Assembly: GCA_032622095.1 (NCBI GenBank)
Contig: CP136063.1
Location: 92,479,980 to 92,543,979, forward strand
Source: Siphonodentalium dalli
Taxonomy: Eukaryota; Mollusca; Scaphopoda; Gadilida; Siphonodentaliidae
Direction of reading: 5' to 3'
Length of the DNA stretch: 64,000 nucleotides
Below, piece by piece: positions 12,801 to 21,765 of the stretch; the first letter of the stretch is position 1, and every line of letters starts with the position of its first letter. The notes beneath the pieces were generated by a model that made no database searches, was not told the DNA's origin, and worked only from the letters and a program-made list of their open reading frames with translations. A program made the position numbers and the translations under genes.

Positions 12801-15800
12801 AATTTGGTGATGCTAGCCTGCTATGCGGGATAGTGTCATTAAATTCACCCTCTGGGGACCTCATTCTGCAAATGACAGGCACACTAAACGCAGGATTGTC
12901 TGTGGCGAGATCTCAGTGATGGAGTGTGTACGTGTTAGGCAAGGAATCAAGTATAAACTCCAGGGAATAGGATAGGATAATATTTTATTTCACAATACAT
13001 TGTACATTAATACATTATAATATAAGTCAATTTGTATACGTATTGTGTGGAGTGCCGTGGCCTATGATGGCCGCCTACCCGGCACCCCTGACTGACAGAA
13101 TACAATCAATAATGGCTACATAAAGAATTTAAATATTTCACTATAATTTTCAGATTGGATTAATATTTAAATTGAATTTAGATATAGATATGGATTCCAG
13201 CGAATAAACAGATATGTTTTAGTTGTGTGGGTAGAAATGGATATGAATGAATATGCAACGGTCAATTTTCTCATTAACAAGTTTTGGAGTATGTCTATCA
13301 TGGATTTAGATTTTGGTAAATCTTCATCAGGACCTCATTTGCTGTATAAACGAACAGTAAATGAGGTCCTGACAAAGATTTACCAACATTTAAAGCTCTA
13401 GTTTCAGAAATTCTCTGTGATAGATATCTCCCTGGATATTATACCTGATTCTTTGTCTAATTACATGTACAAACAAAATGATAGACTATCATTAAAATTG
13501 CTGGTAGATATATCCTGTATTTAACTATTATATTTGAATTTAACAATGCCAAAAACAATATTTCCCTGTTTTTGTGGTAACTTTGGTATTGTGCATCCCA
13601 GTGCACAGCCAATTTGCACTTTAACCCTCTCAGAGCTCTTTATCACATTATTATAATCAATAAATTTGAAAAATGATCAAGGAAATATGGATTGATACAA
13701 AAATCAGACTTGGCACTGAAAGGGTTAACAATATTACAGCTAATGAAGAGTCTCCAGATTAAATTTTTTTTTTGCGCCAGCTTAATTAATTTAATAATGG
13801 CACAAGTATGCCTTACTAAATGGCATTAATCAGACAACACTAAATATTCCTTGATAACAATATTTTGACCAATTGAATGTTAATGGACTTCCTCATCATG
13901 TGCCGTCATCATTAATAATTTTCTTCAATTGAGACATGTTATCTCGCCACAAAAACAGACATGGTACTCTGAATTAGTTTAACTCTGATCTCGAATCATT
14001 TTTGTGAAATATGATTTTGGATTATCCCTATTTTATCGAATTCACAAAACGGCAACATCCATATTCAGGTATTATAGTTAAATATAACTATAATAGTTGA
14101 ATTCAGGATCTGCCTGACCTGATAAATGTTTCCCTTACCGTGAAGATATAGAAATTTTCACTTACACACTACTGATGTGACAATAGTCCAAAAATTAAAA
14201 GCAGCCATCTTGGATTTCAAATTTGAATCAATCGTGCCTTGCAGCCTGAATTTATTGGAGATATGTTTTGAAAATTTACAAGCATGTTAAGGATCACAGG
14301 AGCTATCAAATTTGAAACATTTTTGATGAAAAACATGGCCGCCAGCAGCCATCTTTGATTTTATTCTTTGCATAACTAAATCCTATGGCACACTCTACAG
14401 ACCACATCCATGATCTGATCATATTCAAACTACGTATGGATCTTTTGGGTGACTAATAGATGGGAGCCATCAATTTTTAGCTCAACTTACTTTGTAAGTT
14501 TGAGCTATTGCCATTGTTTGGCGTCCGTCGTCCGTGTGTCCGTCAACTTTTCCTTTGGCGCGGGCTACAGGTCGTACCTTTGGTCTGATCTTTATGAAAT
14601 TTGTCATGAATGTTGACATTGACATGTAGATGGGAACGAGTCATTTTGGGGTCATTTGGCCAAAAACATGGCCGCTGGTGGCCATCTTGGATTTCAAAAT
14701 TCAATCCATTGGCGCGGGCTACAGGTCGTACTGTTCGTCTGATCATCATGAAATTTGTCATGGATGTTAATATTGACATGTAGATGGGAACGAGTCATTT
14801 TGGGGTCGTTCGGCCAAAAAACATGGCCGTCAGCAGCCATCTTGGATTTTACTCTTTGCATGACTAAATCCTTTGGCGCGGGCTACAGGTCGTAGTTTTG
14901 GTCGGAACTTCATGAAATTTGTCATGGATGTTAAGAATGACATGTAGATGGGAATGAGTGATTTTGGGGTCATTCGTCTAAAAAACATGGCCGCCAGCAG
15001 CCATCTTGGATATTACTCTTTGCATGACTAAATCCTTTGGCGCGGGATACAGGTCATACCTTTGATCTGATCTTTATGAAATTTGTCATGAATGTTGACA
15101 TTGACATGGAGATGGGAACAAGTCATTTTGGGGTCATCTGGCCAAAAAACATGGCCGCTGGTGGCCATATTGGATTTCAAAATTCAATTCATTGGCACGG
15201 GCTACAGGTCGTACTGTTCGTCTGATCATCATGATATTTATCATGGATGTTAATATTAACATGTAGATGGGAACGAGTGATTTTGGGGTCGTTTGGCTAA
15301 AAAACATGTCCGCCAGCAGCCATATTGGATTTTACTCTTTGCATGACTAAATCCTTTGGTGCGGGATACAGGTCGTAGCTTTGGACGGAACTTCATGAAA
15401 TTTTTCATGAATGTTAACAATGACATGTAGATGGGGAAACGAGTCGTTTTGGGGTCATTCAGCCGAAAAAACATGGCCACCAGTAGCCATCTTGGATTTT
15501 ACTCTTTGCATGACTAAATCCATTGGCACAGGCTACAGGTCGTACCTTTGATCAGATCATTATGAGATTTGTAAAGGCTGTAGATGGGAACAGGTCATTT
15601 TGGGGTAATTCGGAAAAAAACATGGATGCCGGTGGCCATTTTATAATTTACTCTTTGCATTAATAAATCCTTTGGCACGCCATAATCACCACATCCCTGA
15701 TCCGATCATTATGAAACCTGTCATGAATGTTGATATTGACATGTACATCTAGTCTTACTTAGACATTTCAATTAGCACCTTTCCTATTCCTCCATTTACT

Positions 15801-17410
15801 GTCAACCATTAAATTATTCCCCTACCTAAGTTGAGCTACAGTGTCATTGACACTTTCATTTTTGAAAAACATGGGCGCCAGCGGCAATCTTGGGTTTTAT
15901 TTTTTGTATGACTAATTCCTTTGGTACATCCTACAGATGACATCGCTTGTCCAGTCGTCACTAAACTTCACATGGATCTTCGGGATGACCACAAGATGGG
16001 AATCATCTAATTTTTACAAATTTCGTTAAAAAACATGTCCACCGGCAGCCATCTTGTATTGTACTATTTGCATGACTAAATCCTTTAGCACACCTCCAGA
16101 TCACCAAATTTCATATTTATCTTCGGGGTGAGCACTAGTTGGGAGCTTAGTGTTGAAACGACTTGGGTTTTTCGTAGTTCACTAATTGACAGTAAAAAAT
16201 CCAGTCGAAGTCGACTAATCGACAACCCCCATTTTTTTTGGAACACTTCTAATTTTATAATACTACATGGCTATTGAGTATACAATACACTGCGAGATAC
16301 ATGTAACTGCTGTTCCCATTTTTTATGGGTGCTACGATCGGAAGACGGAAACAGGTGGCCGGTGCTACTAACCTGTGGTCAGTGCTACTAAATTTGTATC
16401 CATCCAGCTAATTAATACCAGGTGTCTTCGCTAAGTTGGCTTGGGTTTCATTGTGTATAGGTTTCTTGTTTAGCCTTTTATTATCACACATTCATCATAC
16501 CATATATGGACACATTAGTCCCTACTCATACTAAATTAAGTGCACACATATTGACTAAAAATAGGCAATAAACATATTGGTATAATTATTGTATTCAATT
16601 AAACTGATGAGATGCGACACAAATTGAAAGAACATCAAAGGATTCAAAGCGTGGCTGCTGATATTGTTATATTTGATCGGCCATTGCGCAACAGTGTCTA
16701 TTTATTAGAGACATTGTCGATTTCATAACTGGTGTTTGTGTAAGTATTTCTACTAAATAGCACGGCTCTTGTTTTAACTTTCAACACTGCTCTTGCCATT
16801 ATTTGCATATTGTATTGTAACATGTTCCCTTAAAACATAGTGCGTGCTCAATTTAATGCAACTAATCAACTTGAAATTCTGGAGTCAACTTTTTGTGAAC
16901 ATACATCGACTAATCGACAAATCATTTCAACACTATGGAAGCTATCAAATGTTTTTGAATTTCATTGAAAAACATAGCTGCCAGTGGCCGTCTTGTATTT
17001 TACTTATATATCTCTTCAATTTGACATCTGGTATTACTTAAGACATTTCAACTGTCTGCATTCCTAATCGCTCCATTGACTGTAACACATGAAATTATCC
17101 CCTCTCCAAATTAAGATACAGTGTCATTTGGTATTCTTTCAAATACACTAGATATCCTCTATTTGTCATTCAATTGTTGATATTTTAAATATATATATAT
17201 CAAAAGGCCATAATATCAACATGGAACTTGAAGTTTCAAGTTAATTGTGATATGTTTGTACTTGTAGCTGAAGCAGACAGAATACTGGATGATGAGGCAG
17301 GTCTCCTTGATCTTCCACATGGCATTCCGTCAATGGGTGCTATCGACATCGCACGACTCGAGCATAAGAAGTCGAGGAGACTCGAGCACTCTAATGATCT
17401 CTTCTTGTAA
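9745..17410 (+). CDS. PLGRKT: PLGRKT orthologue (plasminogen receptor KT), four coding exons, 154 aa
   Basis: A small two-pass membrane protein. In mammals it sits in the plasma membrane and mitochondria and promotes plasminogen activation through a C-terminal lysine. Coding exons are 9745-9825, 11079-11209, 12205-12314 and 17268-17410. They join in phases 0, 2 and 1, with GT donors and AG acceptors. Residues 1-52 are hydrophilic and Met/Gln-rich, carrying the family pattern MREKQMAMMVAKSRD. Membrane segments are about 53-73 (LFMYFGSFYTLATFG) and 79-97. The signature YQYDLAYGTKIQRM follows. The acidic tail EADRILDDE and LPHGIP match the human family pattern. Human PLGRKT is 147 aa. The protein ends in SNDLFL, so the terminal lysine is absent. 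The start was chosen because MGSFMGKVLDDNMKKQQDFM aligns with the family N-terminus. All introns carry MITEs. Confidence 0.95.
9850..10080. mobile_element. TTAA-type MITE (CCCTTTCATGA family), right end lost
   Basis: Starts TTAACCCTTTCATGATGGGAG only 24 bp after the PLGRKT exon 1 donor. The body contains two hairpins built on CATTCTCTTATATA and its inverse. The expected right end (TCATGAAAGGGTTAA) is missing, and similarity stops after GGCACAGGG. Confidence 0.75.
10133..10760. mobile_element. TTAA-type MITE (CTATACTAAATGG family) interrupted by another MITE
   Basis: The left end is TTAACCCATTCTATACTAAA. The body (GGAATGGTCTATTATTCATC) matches the copy at 30173-30638. After GAAGGATTCAT it is broken by the 10270-10712 element and resumes with TTGGATGG...CAGATAATAAATTCAACAA, as in the copy at 33829-34548. 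The right end is lost. Confidence 0.75.
10270..10712 (-). mobile_element. TTAA-type MITE (AGGTACTCAATCC / AGATGCATAATC family)
   Basis: Runs from TTAAAGATGCATAATC to AATCGGATTAAGTACCTTTAA. TTAA at both outer edges fits a 4-bp TTAA target duplication. It has short imperfect terminal repeats (AGATGC / AGGTAC). It is inserted inside the 10133-10760 MITE. Confidence 0.8.
10915..11045. mobile_element. Palindromic MITE (CAGAATGAGGTCCCC family)
   Basis: The left arm CCTCAATATATGGTGCCATG, then CAGAATGAGGTCCCCA, is mirrored by GGGGACCTCATTCTG and CATGGCACCATATATTGAGG. It ends about 34 bp before PLGRKT exon 2, so its right arm reaches the branch-point region. Confidence 0.8.
11079..11209 (+). CDS. PLGRKT: PLGRKT coding exon 2
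   Basis: Encodes residues 28-70 plus two bases of codon 71. It follows the acceptor TATCACCCGACAG and precedes the donor GTAAGA. It contains MERQIHMQNLMREKQMAMMV and the first membrane segment. Confidence 0.95.
11388..11600. mobile_element. Tc1/mariner-like palindromic MITE (copy 2)
   Basis: CAGTAATGTCC...GGCATTACTG, with TA following the right end. Arms are near-complementary around the CTCTCAGTGAGAG centre. It lies in PLGRKT intron 2. Confidence 0.85.
12205..12314 (+). CDS. PLGRKT: PLGRKT coding exon 3
   Basis: Encodes the end of codon 71 through codon 107 plus one base. It follows a T-rich tract ending TTTTTTTTAG and precedes the donor GTAAAT. It carries the second membrane segment (PLIPILPLTFIAV) and the signature YQYDLAYGT. 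Confidence 0.96.
12436..12896. mobile_element. Composite MITE with a palindrome at each end
   Basis: Outer ends are CCTGAGTTTAGTGTGC and GCACACTAAACGCAGG. Each end holds a palindrome of about 110 bp built on CAGAATGAGGTCCCCAGAGG and its inverse. The roughly 200-bp middle (TTTCTTTATTATCA... AATTGGTGTACATCACAATA) is nearly identical to the middle of the copy at 35412-35803. No coding capacity. Confidence 0.85.
12897..14474 (+). other. PLGRKT intron 3, first part
   Basis: AT-rich, without coding signal. It includes the hairpin at 13313-13386. From about 14190 there are motifs such as CAGCAGCCATCTTGGATT that also occur in the tandem array beyond. Confidence 0.6.
13313..13386. repeat. Hairpin, arms about 32 bp
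   Basis: TTGGTAAATCTTCATCAGGA at the left pairs with TCCTGACAAAGATTTACCAA at the right. The inner parts also pair (CCTCATTTGCTGT / ACAGTAAATGAGG) around an ATAAACGA loop. Confidence 0.75.
14475..15850. repeat. Tandem array of 155/164-bp units bounded by TTGAGCT motifs
   Basis: The GGCTACAGGTCGTA block occurs at about 14565, 14719, 14883, 15047, 15202, 15366 and 15533, with spacings 154, 164, 164, 155, 164 and 167. Two unit types exist: a shorter one with TTTCAAAATTCAATCCATTG and a longer one with ACTCTTTGCATGACTAAATC. The left edge is a short hairpin (CAACTTACTTTGTAAGTTTG) followed by GTCCGTCGTCCGTGTGTCC. The right edge has AAGTTGAGCTACAGTGTCAT. Several ORFs run through it but only track the repeat. 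Confidence 0.8.
15851..16147. repeat. Diverged extra units of the same array
   Basis: Further decayed copies carry CATGACTAAATCCTTT and GGCAGCCATCTTG-like motifs up to the hAT target site. The array resumes after 16943 (TTGAAAAACATAGCTGCCAG). Confidence 0.6.
16148..16935. mobile_element. hAT-like non-autonomous element inside the tandem repeat
   Basis: Ends are TAGTGTTGAAACGACTTG and CAAATCATTTCAACACTA. The flanking 8-mers TGGGAGCT (16140-16147) and TGGAAGCT (16936-16943) match at 7 of 8 positions. Subterminal GTCGACTAATCGACAA and ATCGACTAATCGACAAAT are shared by both ends. At 788 bp it has no transposase. Confidence 0.8.
16944..17267 (+). other. PLGRKT intron 3, last part
   Basis: Remnant of the tandem family, then AT-rich sequence ending in a pyrimidine-poor acceptor region (TATGTTTGTACTTGTAG). 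Confidence 0.6.
17268..17410 (+). CDS. PLGRKT: PLGRKT coding exon 4 and stop
   Basis: Encodes the end of codon 108 and residues 109-154. It starts after TACTTGTAG and ends at TAA. It contains EADRILDDEAGLLDLPHGIP and the basic stretch RLEHKKSRRLEH. The terminal residue is Leu, not Lys. Confidence 0.93.
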
Positions 17411-17620
17411 TCTCTACCTTACTGTGAGCTCTAAAATCCTCCTGACATCTCTTGCCACTTAGCATACCATAAGGTTGTAAGAACACTATGTTATAACAGC
17501 TGAAGGAACATAAGGCCTTTGCCATGGATAAATGCGCATAAATTAAAAAAATGTCACCACGAAGAAGAACATGGAGAAATAGATAAACTTTGTTCGTGAA
17601 TTTATTATTGATAATTCTCC

Positions 17621-17626
17621 AATAAA
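17621..17626 (+). promoter_or_regulatory. Candidate PLGRKT poly(A) signal
   Basis: AATAAA, 211 bp after the stop codon. It lies at the edge of a repeat-like stretch (17500-17640) related to sequence near 32470, so transcript data would be decisive. Confidence 0.45.
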
Positions 17627-17698
17627 AAAATTTCAAGTTATGTAAACCATTTATATATAACAAAGTTATTATACAATGTTGTGTTTTTCTTGTATGAG

Positions 17699-17775
17699 TC
17701 CAGGTTGTGGTGAAAAGTCATATTGGACGAGACACACAGTGTTATGTCCAATATGTCTTTTCACCACAACCTGGA
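17699..17775. repeat. Short hairpin, 30-bp stem with one mismatch
   Basis: TCCAGGTTGTGGTGAAAAG at the left pairs with CTTTTCACCACAACCTGGA at the right. The stem continues through CATATTGGAC / GTCCAATATG around a 17-base loop. It could be a small MITE or a hairpin RNA. The sequence does not decide. Confidence 0.7.
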
Positions 17776-18031
17776 TGGGTACAAGATAAATACATACTGT
17801 ACAGAACATTGTATAATTACATTTTTTTATCCATCTGTATGTTTATCTCAATTTTGGGAATAAAACTTTTGTGGTTATTTTTGTTATTTGTCAGCACTTG
17901 ATTCTCTATAAAAGCCTGTATTTGATCATCAGAAAGCATGAACTGGAACAGTAAACACGGCAGTGAAAACAAAACTCAATGCAGAAGTGAAACAATCTGC
18001 TAAATCCACCAGAGTATTTCTCTCCCATCAA

Positions 18032-18111
18032 AATTTCACTGATTCATTTGGCATTAGAGTTACTTTGTGACATCACGAAGTAACTCTATTGCCAAATGAA
18101 TCGGTGAAATT
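18032..18111. repeat. Short hairpin, about 34-bp stem
   Basis: AATTTCACTGATTCATTTGG pairs with CCAAATGAATCGGTGAAATT. The stem continues through AGAGTTACTT / AAGTAACTCT with a loop near GTGACATCACG. Confidence 0.75.
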
Positions 18112-18770
18112 GTGATGCGCGGGCAATTGGACTTTCGGGAGTCCAATAGGACCTTTTCTCGGATTATCATGTGACGGCTTCTGCCCAATCAGAAATAGTG
18201 TTAGTTAAGGGATGGATAATAAGTAAACATTTCGTTTATAGCACCAGCCATTTTAAGAACAAACATCGGCGATGACAATTGCAATTTAAATGTATTGTTT
18301 GAAAATATATTTTGTAGCACATTTTTCAATGATCTGGCCTTTTCTCTGTATACCTTCAAGAATTGATCGAACTCAGACATTAAACTGTTAGTGGCTAAAA
18401 TGACTGAAACTGTAACAGTAATGTTTACATAAAATGTTTGTGCATATGAAATAACACAACTAGTATCCTTTATTCATAATGAACATAAGAACAAACTTAT
18501 TTTTCAATGTTTTTGTTGGCGATGATGATTTTACAAACTTTTATAATTTTTCATATATACCCACTGCGAATGCCTTATGTGACTCCAAGTAATTTCTCTT
18601 TTTTGAAGGGATATCGGCAGGCTATATCTAAAACAATTCACTGAGATAATGGCAGTAATTCTGATATGTGTTTCAATATCAACTCGCAACTGCAATACAT
18701 TGCATAATTTCTGTTCTGAAGGTGATTTAGAAACATATCTTTCTTGCATTACTTTACATTGGTGTTAGTT
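18112..18770. other. No gene recognised
   Basis: Only chance ORFs and no convincing repeat between the hairpin and the next MITE. Confidence 0.5.
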
Positions 18771-19003
18771 CATAACCCTTTCATGACTGGAGCTTCCTGA
18801 AATTTTACAAAATCCCTGTGCCAATGTATTCTCTTATATATACAAGTTTCCCATAGGGAGCCTTGCATATATAAGATAATGCATTGGTATGACAATATTT
18901 ACCTTGACAGTGTAAGCCAGTGCATTCTCTTATATATGCGAAGCTCCCTATGGCGTATAATAGAATGCTGCACCATCGCAGTTCCCGTCATGAAAGTGTT
19001 AAT
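18771..19003. mobile_element. TTAA-type MITE (CCCTTTCATGA family), deleted copy
   Basis: Left end AACCCTTTCATGACTGG and right end CCCGTCATGAAAGTGTTAA. CATTCTCTTATATA hairpin blocks lie between. It is shorter than the copy at 26373 because of internal deletions. Confidence 0.75.
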
Positions 19004-19071
19004 ACAAAAGACATAAGATATCTTCCACTGAAAAACATAACACTGAGTGCACATCTATACTAATATCTATT

Positions 19072-19512
19072 TGTGACCCGCCATATCAAATCCAGTCGGA
19101 AGTTGGGATTTTTTTTACCCTGTGCCTGTGTGCCAATGCATTCTCTTATATATGCGAGTCGACCATAGGTCGCCTCGCATATATAAGAGAATGCATTGGC
19201 CTAACAATTTTTTACAATTTTAATAATTTGTTCTTGTATTCTTTAACAATTTTATAATTTCACCCATACAGAGCCCCAGAGAAAACATGAGCAGACAACA
19301 CTCTTCTATGTGCTTCTATATATGTGTGGGGCTCCCTGCAGGGTGATGGATGTTATTTTATTTTATGTCCCAAAAATTGTAAGAAACATTTATTTAAAAA
19401 ACATGATAAAAAATTGTTAAGCCAATGCATTCTCTTATATATATAAGAGAATGCATTGGCACAGGGTAAAAAAAATCCCGACTTCCGACTGGATTTGATA
19501 TGGCGGGTCACA
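19072..19512. mobile_element. MITE with about 55-bp terminal inverted repeats (TGTGACCCGCC family)
   Basis: Ends TGTGACCCGCCATATCAAAT and ATTTGATATGGCGGGTCACA pair, and the pairing continues through CCAGTCGGAAGT and ACCCTGTGCC. Inside the ends are hairpins with CCAATGCATTCTCTTATATA. A second copy is at 59880-60279. Target duplication unclear. Confidence 0.8.
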
Positions 19513-19890
19513 TTTGATAATGAAGGGTTTTTCCTGGAAATACTGGAAAGGTAATGGAAATTTTTTACTCCAGACCAAAGGTGATAGTAAAGTTAGATAT
19601 GTTGTGGAAGTCATGAGCATTATATGTGATCCCTTCTCCAAATTCTGGTTACAATATTTTCATGCATTTTGAACATAATGAATCCAAATATATTCTATTT
19701 TTTCTCAGGGTTTGTGTTGATGTGTTGCTGCTTGCCATATTTGCTAAATTCAAAAAGAAATTCCATTTGTCAGATATTTTCAGTTTGCAACAGATCAGAA
19801 ACATCATTCCTGGATTCATATTTACTATTACTATGAACAGTACAATCCCTCAGCCCAAATCATTGTAAGATTAATTTGCCTCACTCTTGT

Positions 19891-20345
19891 TTAAAGGTAC
19901 TCAATCCAAATCGGTGGTCCACATATCATCAGATTCCAACAACAACATTTAAAAAAATGCCGCTTCAGTTATCAGAATCAATTAATCGCCCAAAAATAAT
20001 GCTAATCAGAGTCAACTATAGTATAAAATTGCCCAAAACGTTTTATTTATTGACATTTTGTTCAACGAAATTTGGCCGGATTGTCAAATATCTAATACCC
20101 AAAGCAAATTGATTTTAGAGTAATCCATCTTCATCTGCAATTTGGTACGAGACCGTCTTATTATCGACTTTTTGCCAGGCTGCCAAAAAGTACCGGTGGT
20201 GAAAAATAATCTGTTTCAAAAATCGATATCTGATCACTCTGAGCTTTGTTGGGTGGGTTCCTCAACTTGAATAAAATATTTTTTACCCCCCCAAAGCCAA
20301 AGAAAAAGTAATTTGGGAGCATTCATTCGGATTATGCATCTTTAA
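19891..20345 (+). mobile_element. TTAA-type MITE (AGGTACTCAATCC family)
   Basis: TTAAAGGTACTCAATCC at the left and ATTATGCATCTTTAA at the right, each bounded by TTAA. Nearly full length; same family as 33892-34337 and 53825-54263. Confidence 0.85.
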
Positions 20346-20819
20346 ATTCGCATAGTACTATTTTTCACACACCCATTTAAAACTGAGCCTCAAATGGTTT
20401 AACAATCAAAAAAAAAAAATGGGTTTGTGATTAATTGATATGCATGTAAACTAGAAGCAATTTTTGTCACTTATGTTACTTCAATTTCATGCCAGTAATT
20501 GGACCAGGTTTAGTAGCACTACCTCTCCTCATGACTAAATAGTTAACATTTATCTGCTACTCACGCTGTATATACATTATCATTGTGAACTTTAAATTGA
20601 AATGATTAAGACCGTAATACATGATATTCACGGAAATATTTTTAATAAATTTTAATTTACGCATCAGGGTAATTTAAGTTCTGCAAATTTAAAACTGACC
20701 AAAAAAATCACAAATTTACCGCACTGAAGTAAATTACTTCCCGAATGCAAATACATGAACTTCAGTAAGGTATATGGGTACTAGCTCAAACATTCTTGAT
20801 TCTTCACATTTCTACAGGG

Positions 20820-20852
<33 letters not shown>

Positions 20853-20880
20853 ATCTAACAGCAGTACTTTTCTGATTCTA
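20346..20880. other. No gene; AT microsatellite
   Basis: AT-rich spacer. An (AT)n run of about 26 bp lies near 20821-20846. Confidence 0.6.
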
Positions 20881-21081
20881 CAGTAATGCCCTAAATAATC
20901 GACTCCTGAACCACAGCAGAATTACGGGTAGTTTTTGAGGATTTAGTTGGAAATATGGCTTGTTGCCATTCCTCGGAAAGCTCTCATTATAAATGACAAC
21001 ATTCCATATTTCTGACTAAATCCTGAATTTTTTTCCATAATTCTGTTGTGGTTAAGGAGTCGATTAATTAGGGCATTACTG
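20881..21081. mobile_element. Tc1/mariner-like palindromic MITE (copy 3)
   Basis: CAGTAATGCCCTAAATAATC to GGGCATTACTG, flanked on both sides by TA. The central hairpin is partly deleted. Confidence 0.87.
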
Positions 21082-21185
21082 TAGTTGTAATGCTGTTCTA
21101 TTATACTGTGTTTTTTTTGTGAAATTGTTTGTTTCTATATGTCTTTCACAGTCATTTTTATTTCCATCAGTTTAATCATTTGTTT

Positions 21186-21765
21186 AGTTAAAGGGACTGA
21201 AGGCAATCAAAGTGGGTTCATGCCAAATAACATAAAAGTCTGTAAAACAACTATCGTCAACAATTTCATGAAAAAAATAGATTGACTTTGTTCTTATTTT
21301 CATTATAAATAATACATATAATACATGTAATGAGATTTCACATGTCAAAACCAATGTTATGTAAACATTACTATTACACTAAAAGTCCAATTAGTCTAAT
21401 ACGATACCAAATTTTAATCAAAACTTGACTGTAAACATTGGAAAAGGTCAAACATTGAAAAATATTTTGAAAATCATATTCAGACTAAATAAATATTTGA
21501 ACTTAGTAAATTATTAGCAATGTTTGTTGACAGATCACTGAGACAATCTGTTTTATTTACATAACAATGGATTCAACACACAAAATTTATGTTGGGGAAA
21601 CTATCAATATTAAACAAATAAAGTTGATCTATTTCTTCGTTTCAAAAGAAACAAAGTTTTTCTATTTCCTTGTTTTGTATTTAGTTGTTATGTTTTTACA
21701 GACTTTTATATTTTTTGCACATTTACCCACTGTGAGTGCCTTGTGTCCCTTTAAAGCAGGCTGGA
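21186..21765. mobile_element. MITE with AAAGGGAC ends
   Basis: TTAAAGGGACTGAAGGC at the left and GAGTGCCTTGTGTCCCTTTAA at the right. The region 21310-21490 (ATGTCAAAACCAATGTTATG, AAAAGTCCAATTAGTC) recurs at 31806-31960, defining a family. Confidence 0.65.

Noticed and set aside
14543-15480. Several ORFs in both directions in the tandem array
   Set aside because: They follow repeat units, contain no domain, and change with the unit type.
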